Both the position numbers and the translations under genes were made by a program. 6,095 nucleotides of DNA, from assembly GCA_005877705.1 (NCBI GenBank), contig VBNY01000262.1, positions 1 to 6,095 on the forward strand, in the 5' to 3' direction. Below the pieces are notes generated by a model, which saw only the letters and a program-made list of their open reading frames with translations, ran no database searches and was not told the origin of the DNA. Below are positions 1 to 6,095 of the stretch, one piece after another. The stretch comes from Gammaproteobacteria bacterium. GTDB lineage: Bacteria; Pseudomonadota; Gammaproteobacteria; Steroidobacterales; Steroidobacteraceae. Position 1 is the first letter of the stretch. Every line of letters begins with the position of its first letter.

Positions 1-833
1 TTGTGTGCGATCTTCGATGTGGGTGGGGCCTACGGCACGATGACCCACTTCGACGCCGGCATAGCGTTGCAGATGCTCGAGCGCGAGAAGGTCACGGCCA
101 CGTACCCGTGCTTCGTCACGATCATGTCGGACCTCATCTATCACCCGGACTTTCCCAAGACTGACCTGTCACGCATCACGCTCATGAATTCGAATTTTGC
201 AGTGCAACCGCCCGGCATCGCCGCCGCGATGCTGAAAGCGATGCCGCAGGCAATCTACGTGGCCTGGAGCAACGGATCAAACGGCTGGGCAAGCCTCTGC
301 CGGGCGTGGAGGTGCGCATCCTCGACACGCAGACGGGCCAGGACGCGGCGCCCGGCGGACACGGCGAAGTGCTGGTGCGCGGCTACAGTATTCTCGAGGG
401 TTATTACAAGGATCCGGTGAATACCGGTCAGGCTCTCGATCGCGACGGGTGGTACCACACCGGCGATATCGGCTCGCTCGATGAAGCCGGCACGCTAATG
501 TTCCACGGCCGCTTGAAAGACATGCTCAAGGTGGGAGGCGAAAACGTCGCGGCGGCGGAGATCGAGGGGTGCCTGCAGCGCCATCCGGCGGTGAAGCTCG
601 CTCAGGTGGTCGGCATTCCGGACGCGCGCCTGATGGAGGTTCCGGCAGCGTTCATCGAGCGCCAGCCCGGCATCGAGGTCACCGCGCAGGAGCTGATGGA
701 CTTCTGCCGCCGCGAGATCGCAGGCTTCAAAGTGCCGCGTCAGATCCGGTTCATCGCGGAATGGCCGATGTCGGCGAGCAAGATTCAGAAATTTCGGCTT
801 CGCGACCAGCTCGTGCGCGAGCTCGGCATCTAG
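1..833 (+). pseudogene. AMP-forming acyl-CoA synthetase, 5'-truncated by the window and internally frameshifted
   Basis: Enzymes of this family activate a carboxylic acid with ATP and CoA, through an acyl-AMP, to give an acyl-CoA. Frame 1 (1 to about 258) encodes the middle of the AMP-binding domain, including FDVGGAYGTMTHFDAG and TDLSRITLMNS. Homology then switches to frame 3, which reads LEQRIKRLGKPLPG from about 261 and continues to the TAG at 831-833. The second part has the GWYHTGD motif, the hinge segment GRLKDMLKVGGENVAAAEIE, and the C-terminal SKIQKF segment with the presumed catalytic lysine. Between QAIYV and LEQR, relatives carry about 20 residues with the YGxTE adenylate-binding motif; here they are absent. 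The frame change fits a loss of 3n+1 bases. As sequenced, no complete enzyme can be made, but the high conservation on both sides suggests either a very recent lesion or an assembly error. The 5' part of the gene lies outside the window. Substrate chain length cannot be told. Confidence -1.
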
Positions 834-858
834 TCAGCGCAACACGTGAGGGCAACGC

Positions 859-1152
859 ATGTCTACGACATTCATCGCCAAGCTGGTCGTCAAGAACGGA
901 ATGGAAAAGGAGTTCGAGCGCCTGCAACGCGAGCTGTCGGAGCGCACTCACGAGTCGGAACCGGAGACGCTTGTCTACGATGTGATCAGACATCGTACCG
1001 AGCCGTCTACATACGTCGTTTATGCGCGCTTTCGCAACGAAGCAGCGTTCGAATGGCATCAGAAGACAGCCTTCCACGAACGGCTCGTGCCGCCGATCCT
1101 CGCGTGCCTCGCGAAGGACATGGACCTGCAGTTCTTCGACTGGGTATCCTGA
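859..1152 (+). CDS. ABM-domain (YgiN-like) putative quinol monooxygenase
   Basis: This is a 97-residue protein of the antibiotic-biosynthesis-monooxygenase (ABM) dimeric alpha/beta-barrel superfamily, the usual length for a single-domain member. The N-terminal strand (TTFIAKLVVKNG) leads into an amphipathic helix (MEKEFERLQREL). Next come the strand pair around LVYDVIRH and TYVVYARFRNEAAF, then the histidine-containing helix EWHQKTAFHERLVP and a final strand LQFFDW. Known members oxidise quinols or polyketide-like aromatics without cofactor, and others degrade haem; the substrate here cannot be read from sequence. The ATG is preceded by GTGAGGG at 846-852 with 6 nt spacing. The gene starts 25 bp after the acyl-CoA synthetase stop and is probably co-transcribed with it. 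Its last 94 bases are overlapped on the opposite strand by the 3' tail of the quinohemoprotein frame. The family call is good; the function is open. Confidence -1.
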   Translation: MSTTFIAKLVVKNGMEKEFERLQRELSERTHESEPETLVYDVIRHRTEPSTYVVYARFRNEAAFEWHQKTAFHERLVPPILACLAKDMDLQFFDWVS

Positions 1153-3095
1153 AAGGCTATTCTTTGTGGTGGCGCGAACACCAACAGCACATTCCCGGGC
1201 ATGTGGAAGTAAAGTCCATATCCTGAGTTGACGACGATGTAACCGTCGCGCACGACGGGCCCCGGCCCCCCAAACGATCCCCCATGCGCAGTTGCTCCGG
1301 ATACTGTTCTCACTTCGCGCGTGGAGTCGTATTTCCAGATGACACGCCCTGTCTCCGAGTCGTATGCGCGCAGTACACCGTCCATGTGGCCCGCGAGCAC
1401 GACGCCCGGAATCGCCGTGACGGCGGCGGATATACCCGGATCGCAGAACCGACGTCCCTTGCAATCGTCCTCTGCGGGGGCAGACCAGATCGGCTTGCCG
1501 GTCGCGGCATCGAGGGCATATAAGCCCGGCCGCGGTGGCGAGTCGTAACTACGGCCATCGTGCCCATCCTTGAGATCGCTAATCGGCGCAAACAGACGAT
1601 GGCCTTCGAGCGCCATCCCAAAGTGAATTCCGCCTTGGATGCCGCCGCGGCCGACACGTGTTTTCCAGACCACATTGCCTCCGGCGTCCGGATCGACGGC
1701 ATATACGAAGCCATTCTTTTGACCTGCAAGCAGCACTTCCTTTCCGCTTGGCAGTGTGTCAAGGATGGTGCCCGATGCAAGGTCAACATCCGGCCCGTTC
1801 TCGTCAGGGCAATTCGGGTTGTTCTGCATCATGCAGGCCACATTCCACGCATCACCGGCCAGCAACTGCCGCGACCAGACGAGTTTTCCATCTCGCAGAC
1901 GGAAGGCCAACAGCGCATCGCTGCGGTCGTTTGCCGGTGAGGAATAGTTCTCGCCCGAACCGACATAGAGCACGCCTCTCTTGGCGTCAATGGTCGGGCT
2001 GTTCCAGACGGGCGCCCCAGAGGGCGCGAAGATGCGAGTGCCGAGCGACGTAGTTCTTACCGGCTTTGGCTCCTCGGTGATCGTGTGCGCCTTCCAACGA
2101 ACGGTACCAGTGTCCGCGTTGAGTGCCACGACAGCGCCGCGGAACTTGCAGCACTCGTACTTCGCATCCGCCGCCGTGGTGACTTCAAGTGAAGACACGG
2201 GCACATACAGCACGCCGTCATGAAATGTCGGCGTGCCCGTGATCGTCGCGTTAGGATGATCGTCGACTTTGACGCTCCACAATGCTTTGCCCTGTTTGGC
2301 GTCCACGGCGTGAACCCGCGCGTTCATGTCTCCAAAAAACAGGCGCGAGATGCCCGTCACCGTTGAATTCGTGCCGCCGCTCGTTTGCCGTGTCTCCAAT
2401 ACGATTGCGGTCCGCACTTCAGCTGAATTTCGATAGCTCCATCGGACGCAGCCGGTGTGCAGATCCAGCGCGTAAACCGTTCCGTCCTGGCTGCCCACGT
2501 ACACGGCACCGTAAGCGATTGCAGGCTGCGACCGCGCTCGAATCGCGCCGGGAAATTCAAGCGCCCATTTGAGCTCGAGCCGCGGCACGTCGGCGCGTTT
2601 GAGTCCGGCGACCTTTTCGGGCGTGAAGCGCGCATTCTCATGGCCCCACCCCAGCGCAACGGGGGCTTGGGCCTCGTCGAATCTACTTGCTTCCCCAGTG
2701 CATCGCGGCGGGGAAAGTCGTGGCTTGTTGGCATCGAGCGGCGCCCCGGTCAGATACTCCGCGACCTGACGCCGGTCATGCGGCGTCAGACCAGCGCCCT
2801 GCTCTTTCATTATGCCGTCCGTGAGTGCAGCCAGGATGGAATCCGCAGACATCATCTGCAGAAACATCTTGTGGGGCGCTTTGGGTACCTGTCCTTCGTG
2901 ACAGTTGGCGCATACCCCATGGTAGACATGAGCGCCCGGCAATTTTTCCGGGTCGGACGTGTGCGCGCGCGAATCCAGCTCCGATACATCCTTGAGGGCG
3001 GACGATCCTGCAGGAGCAGAGGGGACTGCGGCAGGCAGTGCCTGCACGACCAAGAAAGACAACAGGGCACCGGCGGCGACGCTTATTCTGGTCAC
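1059..3095 (-). CDS. Exported cytochrome c/PQQ beta-propeller dehydrogenase, polyvinyl-alcohol-dehydrogenase-like
   Basis: This 678-residue protein is predicted to be periplasmic. It has an N-terminal Sec-type signal (hydrophobic stretch about residues 6-24, AxA-like sites about 22-29). A small cytochrome c domain follows, with the haem motif C62-A-N-C65-H66 and nearby Met77/81/82 as possible axial ligands. From about residue 149 on, a quinoprotein-type beta-propeller carries repeated blades of the form A-x-D-x-x-T-G-x-x-x-W, for example YALDLHTGCVRW, VALNADTGTVRW, YALDAATGKPIW and RAYDSETGRVIW. Adjacent Cys315-Cys316 (ECCKFRG) and the segments VDDHP, SSLE and AGDAWNVAC match cytochrome-type PVA dehydrogenases, which oxidise secondary alcohols with PQQ and pass electrons to haem c. 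Translation starts at GTG 3095-3093 inside the E2 stop (GTGA). The expected C-terminus (GNVLLVFA) is at about residue 641; the last 37 residues run antisense into the ABM gene and look non-native. The real substrate may be a small diol or secondary alcohol rather than a polymer. Confidence -1.
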   Translation of the reverse strand: MTRISVAAGALLSFLVVQALPAAVPSAPAGSSALKDVSELDSRAHTSDPEKLPGAHVYHGVCANCHEGQVPKAPHKMFLQMMSADSILAALTDGIMKEQGAGLTPHDRRQVAEYLTGAPLDANKPRLSPPRCTGEASRFDEAQAPVALGWGHENARFTPEKVAGLKRADVPRLELKWALEFPGAIRARSQPAIAYGAVYVGSQDGTVYALDLHTGCVRWSYRNSAEVRTAIVLETRQTSGGTNSTVTGISRLFFGDMNARVHAVDAKQGKALWSVKVDDHPNATITGTPTFHDGVLYVPVSSLEVTTAADAKYECCKFRGAVVALNADTGTVRWKAHTITEEPKPVRTTSLGTRIFAPSGAPVWNSPTIDAKRGVLYVGSGENYSSPANDRSDALLAFRLRDGKLVWSRQLLAGDAWNVACMMQNNPNCPDENGPDVDLASGTILDTLPSGKEVLLAGQKNGFVYAVDPDAGGNVVWKTRVGRGGIQGGIHFGMALEGHRLFAPISDLKDGHDGRSYDSPPRPGLYALDAATGKPIWSAPAEDDCKGRRFCDPGISAAVTAIPGVVLAGHMDGVLRAYDSETGRVIWKYDSTREVRTVSGATAHGGSFGGPGPVVRDGYIVVNSGYGLYFHMPGNVLLVFAPPQRIAFQDTQSKNCRSMSFARHARIGGTSRSWKAVF

Positions 3096-4411
3096 AAGTC
3101 CTCCTGGACCAGAGCTGCGAGAGTGGCAAGGAATGCCGCGGCCAGAGCGCCGTCCACGACGCGATGATCGGCGGACAACGTGAGCGTCATCATCTGCGCT
3201 ACGACAGGCGATCCGTTCCGCGCGACGATTCGTTCCTGGGCAGATCCCACAGCCAGAATGGCCACCTGCGGTGGGTTGATGATGGCGTCGAAGCTCTTGA
3301 GACCGAACATCCCCAGATTCGAAATAGTAAAGGTTCCACCGCTGATTTCGGCTCGCTTCAACGCTCCGCGCTTGGCACGTTCCGTTAGATCTGCGGTCGT
3401 GCGCGCAATGTCAGGCAACGCCTTCAGATCCGCACTTCGAACGATCGGCGCAATGAGTCCGTTATCCGTAGCCACTGCGATCGCAATGTCGGCATGCGTG
3501 TATTGGACGATCTCATCGCCGTCAAGCTGCGCATTCAGCGCAGGATGCCGCGTGAGCGCGAGCGCCGTTGCACGCACGAGCATGTCATTAAGGGTGATCT
3601 TTGTGCCGGACTGCTTCATGAGCTCGCGCCGGCGCAACTGCAGGCGACCCACGTCCACATCCACCGTTAGACGATAGTGGGGAATTGTTTGCTTGGATTC
3701 CAGCAAACGCCGCGCGATCGTGGCGCGTGTGCTGGACATTTTGACGCGCATTGAGGGGTTGTCAGCGCGCACCACCCCGGGATCCGCTGCACGGTCTTCG
3801 CTTGATGAGCCAGCGCCCGACCCGCGTGAGATTCCAGCACGCGCGGCGTACGCCTCAACGTCTTCCCTCGAGATGCGGCCGTTTCGGCCCGTACCCTGCA
3901 CTTTTGAAATGTCGACGCCGAGACTTTCCGCAACGCGTCGCGCGATCGGACTGATGCGCACGTCGGAGGCCAGCCCTTCCGGCGCGCCACTCGCATCAGT
4001 GCCTGGCGAGGCCCTTTGCGCCATAGCACGCATGTCATTAAGAGCTGCGGCCGGTGAGTCGGTCGGCGCGGCGGTGGTCTCATGAACGCTCTGCCCAGAA
4101 TCCGGCTCGAACGACACCGTTGCACCCTTGAACTCGTCGATGAACGACGCCACGTCGGCGTCACTCACCTCCGTATCCGCCAGCACCGCAATGAGCGCCC
4201 CAACCGGCTGCACCTCGCCGGCGGTCGCGATGATCCGCCTCAACGTGCCGGCCGCAGGCGATTCCACTGTGTTGACGATCTTCTCGGTCTCGACCTCCAG
4301 CAAGGGGTCGCCCTTGTTGACCTGCTGGCCTTCGCGGACGCTCCACTGGGCAAGGGTGCCCTCAGTCATCTCGATGCCCCACTTGGGCATCGTGACCGCG
4401 TGGATTGTCAT
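3092..4411 (-). CDS. Lipoyl E2 acyltransferase of a 2-oxoacid/acetoin dehydrogenase complex
   Basis: This is a 439-residue E2 component that takes the acyl group from E1 on its lipoyl arm and transfers it to CoA. Residues 1-78 form a lipoyl domain (MPKWGIEMTEG near the start) with the lipoylation site at Lys44 in VETEKIVN; the KIxN form is common in acetoin-type E2s. A flexible linker rich in Ala, Pro and Ser follows. The peripheral-subunit-binding domain is at about 152-190 (SPIARRVAESLGV, GTGRNGRISREDV). The catalytic domain runs to the end, with DHRVVDG carrying His416 and Asp420. Aco E2 proteins of some pseudomonads and Cupriavidus instead have an alpha/beta-hydrolase-like catalytic part, so this is the canonical E2 architecture. 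The ATG at 4411 is chosen because the lipoyl domain begins there and it overlaps the E1-beta stop as ATGA; the frame is open upstream to 4699 but encodes only an Arg-rich shadow. No clear Shine-Dalgarno is seen, so coupling to E1-beta translation is likely. Confidence -1.
   Translation of the reverse strand: MTIHAVTMPKWGIEMTEGTLAQWSVREGQQVNKGDPLLEVETEKIVNTVESPAAGTLRRIIATAGEVQPVGALIAVLADTEVSDADVASFIDEFKGATVSFEPDSGQSVHETTAAPTDSPAAALNDMRAMAQRASPGTDASGAPEGLASDVRISPIARRVAESLGVDISKVQGTGRNGRISREDVEAYAARAGISRGSGAGSSSEDRAADPGVVRADNPSMRVKMSSTRATIARRLLESKQTIPHYRLTVDVDVGRLQLRRRELMKQSGTKITLNDMLVRATALALTRHPALNAQLDGDEIVQYTHADIAIAVATDNGLIAPIVRSADLKALPDIARTTADLTERAKRGALKRAEISGGTFTISNLGMFGLKSFDAIINPPQVAILAVGSAQERIVARNGSPVVAQMMTLTLSADHRVVDGALAAAFLATLAALVQEDL
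3099..3104 (-). promoter_or_regulatory. Shine-Dalgarno GGAGGA for the quinohemoprotein gene
   Basis: On the minus strand GGAGGA lies 3 nt before the GTG start at 3095, inside the last codons of the E2 gene (encoding Q-E-D-L-stop). This strong but closely spaced site supports the GTG as the real start and reinitiation after E2 termination at the GTGA overlap. Confidence -1.
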
Positions 4412-5418
4412 GCGGCCAATACCCGCCGGAGCGCCGCTTCGATCTTCTGTGGGCCCGGCACCCACGCCCGCTCGAGCGCGGGTGAGAACGGAATGGGTGT
4501 ATGCGGAGCCGTCACCACCATTACCGGAGCGTTCAAGGAGCTGAAGCCCCGGCTGACGACGAGGGCAGCAATGTCTGCGGCAACGCTGCAACGTGGCGGC
4601 GATTCGTCCACGACGACGAGTCTGCCGGAGTTCTGCACGCTCTCGAGAATCGTCTCTTCGTCGAGCGGCGACGTCGTGCGCGGGTCGATGAGGTCGCACT
4701 TCACGCCCTCCTTCGCCAGAGCCTCCAACGCCTTCTCCGCAAATGGGACCATACGCCCCAACGCGACGACTGTCGCGTCATCGCCTTCGCGGAGCAGATT
4801 CGCTTCTCCGAAGGCGATTGTGTAAGGCTCCTCCGGCACCTCGCTCTTGCGCGGATAGAGGGCCTTGTGCTCGAAGAACACCACAGGATCGTCGTCTCGA
4901 ATGGCCTGAATCATGAGGCCCTTAGCGTCGTACGCGTTGGAAGGGACCACGATCTTCAGCCCGGGTATAGCGGTCAGCAGCCCGTAGATCGTCTGCGAGT
5001 GCTGCGCTCCCATGTTCATGCCAGCACCCATGGCGGTGCGGATCACTACCGGGCACGTGCTCTTGCCACCGAACATGTAGCGGAACTTCGCGATCTGGTT
5101 GTAGAGCTGATCCATGCAGACACCGACGAAGTCGGCGAACATGATTTCGGCAACCGGCCGCAAACCGGCGAGCGCGGCTCCGGCGGCCGCGCCGACGATG
5201 GCCGACTCGCTGATCGGCGTGTCGATGACCCGATCCGCGCCGAACTTCGGCAGCAGGCCCTTGGTGACGCCAAAGATGCCTCCCGACGCCTCCCGCTCGC
5301 CCGATGTTCCACCGGCTCCCCCGGAAACATCCTCGCCGAGTACGATGACGCGCGGATCGCGAGCCATTTCCTGGTGTAGAGCTTGGTTGACGGAGTCGCG
5401 CATTGAAAGTTGAGGCAT
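4408..5418 (-). CDS. acoB: Thiamine-diphosphate E1 component, beta subunit, acetoin-dehydrogenase (AcoB) type
   Basis: This is a complete 336-residue E1-beta subunit, the normal family length, which pairs with E1-alpha to bind thiamine diphosphate. It starts with the conserved MRDSVNQAL and GEDV segments. The catalytic-site glutamate is Glu71 in TPISES, followed by the Asp/Phe-rich EIMFADFVGVCMDQ. Further on are KFRYMFGG, GAQHSQ, IPGLKIVVPS and the late segments ALGRMVPFAEKALEAL and DPRTTSPLDEET. The glycine-rich insert GGAGGTSGE after GEDV, together with GVTKGL, is typical of acetoin dehydrogenase beta subunits rather than pyruvate or branched-chain E1-beta. The ATG at 5418 has GGAG (complement of 5426-5429) 7 nt upstream; an internal Met at residue 6 is a less likely start. 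It lies 68 bp after E1-alpha and overlaps E2 by 4 bp. The symbol rests on remembered family resemblance; another hydroxyketone or 2-oxoacid substrate is possible. Confidence -1.
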   Translation of the reverse strand: MPQLSMRDSVNQALHQEMARDPRVIVLGEDVSGGAGGTSGEREASGGIFGVTKGLLPKFGADRVIDTPISESAIVGAAAGAALAGLRPVAEIMFADFVGVCMDQLYNQIAKFRYMFGGKSTCPVVIRTAMGAGMNMGAQHSQTIYGLLTAIPGLKIVVPSNAYDAKGLMIQAIRDDDPVVFFEHKALYPRKSEVPEEPYTIAFGEANLLREGDDATVVALGRMVPFAEKALEALAKEGVKCDLIDPRTTSPLDEETILESVQNSGRLVVVDESPPRCSVAADIAALVVSRGFSSLNAPVMVVTAPHTPIPFSPALERAWVPGPQKIEAALRRVLAA

Positions 5419-5443
5419 TGTAAGGCTCCGGGCTGGCAGTCGT

Positions 5444-5473
5444 CGCGGGCACCGTTCGAAACGGTTTCCCGCG
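5444..5473 (-). repeat. GC-rich interrupted hairpin in the E1-alpha/E1-beta gap
   Basis: Outer arms CGCGGG (5444-5449) and CCCGCG (5468-5473) pair. After a one- versus two-base bulge, inner arms ACCGTT (5451-5456) and AACGGT (5460-5465) pair around a three-base loop. The element fills much of the only sizeable gap in the operon. No T-tract follows on either strand, so it is not a canonical intrinsic terminator. It could be an attenuating, processing or mRNA-stabilising stem that sets the ratio of upstream to downstream genes. The structure is seen in the sequence; the role is inferred. Confidence -1.
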
Positions 5474-5486
5474 CGCGGTGCGGCCG

Positions 5487-6095
5487 CTAATAACTTATGT
5501 AGACGTCAGTTGTCAGATCGCTTTCGCTCGGCAACACCGCGGATTTCGCCGCGCTGACTGCCTCGTCAATGAGCGCGAGCACATCGCGGTCGATGGCATC
5601 GAGCTCATCGAGACTCAGCGATCTGTCGATCTCCATGCGAGCATGGAAGCGCTTCAGACAATCCATCGTCTCGCGTTGCCGAGCGACTTCATCCTTGGCA
5701 CGATATTTCTGGGGGTCGCCTTCGAAGTGCCCATAAAACCGCGTGGTGGTCGCCTCTATGGCGCTAGGTCCACCGCCGCCGCGTGCGCGCCCCACCGCGC
5801 GCCGCATCGCCTCGTGGACCGCAAAGAAATCCGACCCGTCCACCTTTTCCGCGGGCATGCCGAAACCCCGTGCGCGGCCGGCGATGTCTTTCGAGCCGAC
5901 CGCGTAAGAGACGCCGGTGTGCTCGCTATAGCCGTTGTCTTCGAACACGAAAATTGCCGGCGCCTGCAACACGACAGCCAGGTTCATCGCCTCGAACACC
6001 GTTCCCTGGTTACAGCTGCCGTCGCCGCCGAAAGCGACGCTGACGTGCCCTTCTCGCCGGAGCTTGCATGCAATCGCGGCGAGAAGGGCACGTCA
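5487..6095 (-). CDS. acoA: Thiamine-diphosphate E1 component, alpha subunit, acetoin-dehydrogenase (AcoA) type, N-terminus missing
   Basis: About the last 200 residues of an E1-alpha subunit are present; the N-terminal part lies beyond the right edge. The frame stays open from the stop at 5487-5489 up to 6092, through the thiamine-diphosphate/Mg motif GDGSCNQG (GDG at 6018-6026). That motif ends about 30 residues later at EDNGY, where relatives usually have ENNGY; the asparagine expected to bind Mg is kept. Next come DIAGRARGFGMP, VDGSDFFAVHEAM and GGGPSAIEA. The segment RFYGHFEGDPQKYR with a later DCLKRF is characteristic of acetoin-type E1-alpha, which decarboxylates or cleaves substrate on thiamine diphosphate and acylates the E2 lipoyl arm. 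It is the first gene of the operon visible here. The final three bases read as an in-frame stop, within a fold-back repeat suspected to be artefactual, so the true upstream coding sequence probably departs from this sequence at about 6077. Confidence -1.
6041..6095. repeat. Perfect 19-bp inverted repeat at the window edge, inside the E1-alpha frame
   Basis: Positions 6041-6059 (TGACGTGCCCTTCTCGCCG) are exactly reverse-complementary to 6077-6095, with a 17-nt spacer. The spacer itself contains the 10-bp palindrome TTGCATGCAA (6064-6073), so the whole 55 bp is a nearly continuous palindrome. The inner arm makes sense as E1-alpha coding sequence (RREGHVS), while the outer arm gives an in-frame stop and non-homologous residues. 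A fold-back chimera or assembly end is the simplest reading; a genuine inserted repeat is possible. Confidence -1.

Noticed and set aside
1153..1215. Possible terminator between the convergent operons
   Set aside because: Only short weak pairings such as GGTG/CACC are present, without a T-tract, and the reading frames overlap here.
751..1464. A 237-codon minus-strand frame opposite the synthetase end and the ABM gene
   Set aside because: It overlaps three real genes in shadow frames and is rich in Arg and Cys, with no recognisable domain.
2457..3167. A 236-codon plus-strand frame opposite the quinohemoprotein 5' end
   Set aside because: It is a shadow of the cytochrome and first propeller blades, with no domain or ribosome site.
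3580..4042. Direct repeat GCATGTCATTAAG at 3580-3592 and 4030-4042, both coding Leu-Asn-Asp-Met in E2
   Set aside because: A 13-bp match in 6 kb is not unlikely by chance, and the flanks differ; the second copy sits in the ordinary linker.
4412..4699. Upstream extension of the E2 frame by 96 codons
   Set aside because: It is Arg-rich, lies wholly inside E1-beta coding sequence in another frame, and precedes a perfect lipoyl-domain start at 4411 with an ATGA overlap.
4082..5379. Long plus-strand frames opposite E1-beta and E2
   Set aside because: These are antisense shadows of well-recognised genes in high-GC DNA, with no family resemblance and biased composition.
6041..6095. Inverted repeat as an insertion-sequence or transposon end
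   Set aside because: No transposase, no target duplication, and the inner arm is ordinary E1-alpha coding sequence; a fold-back artefact fits better.

Overview
The window is a high-GC stretch of bacterial DNA, probably from a Gram-negative bacterium. This is inferred from a predicted exported quinohemoprotein with a c-type haem and from codon usage; no taxonomic marker is present. It holds six genes in two convergent groups and no RNA gene, CRISPR array or recognisable insertion sequence.

Left, + strand (1-1152): the 3' part of an AMP-forming acyl-CoA synthetase, entering from outside the window, followed after 25 bp by a small ABM-fold (YgiN-like) monooxygenase. The synthetase is broken near 258-262. 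The reading frame changes, and the segment that should carry the conserved YGxTE adenylation motif is missing, so it is either a pseudogene or a sequence/assembly error.

Right, - strand (6095 down to 1059): a tightly packed operon read from right to left. In order it encodes the alpha and beta subunits of a thiamine-diphosphate E1 component, a lipoyl E2 acyltransferase, and an exported cytochrome c/PQQ beta-propeller dehydrogenase of the polyvinyl-alcohol-dehydrogenase type. The E1 subunits most resemble acetoin dehydrogenase (AcoA/AcoB). E1-beta and E2 overlap by ATGA, and E2 and the quinohemoprotein overlap by GTGA, so three genes are probably translationally coupled. The E3 (dihydrolipoamide dehydrogenase) gene is not in the window.

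Working model (inference): the periplasmic quinohemoprotein oxidises a secondary alcohol or vicinal diol to a hydroxyketone or diketone. The cytoplasmic E1/E2 complex then cleaves that product to an aldehyde and an acyl-CoA. The dehydrogenase would fill the place that a cytosolic butanediol dehydrogenase takes in some classical aco operons.

Three structural oddities stand out. The quinohemoprotein frame runs on as an antisense tail into the ABM gene. A GC-rich hairpin fills the E1-alpha/E1-beta gap. The right edge is a perfect 19-bp inverted repeat that puts a stop in the E1-alpha frame and looks like a fold-back artefact.
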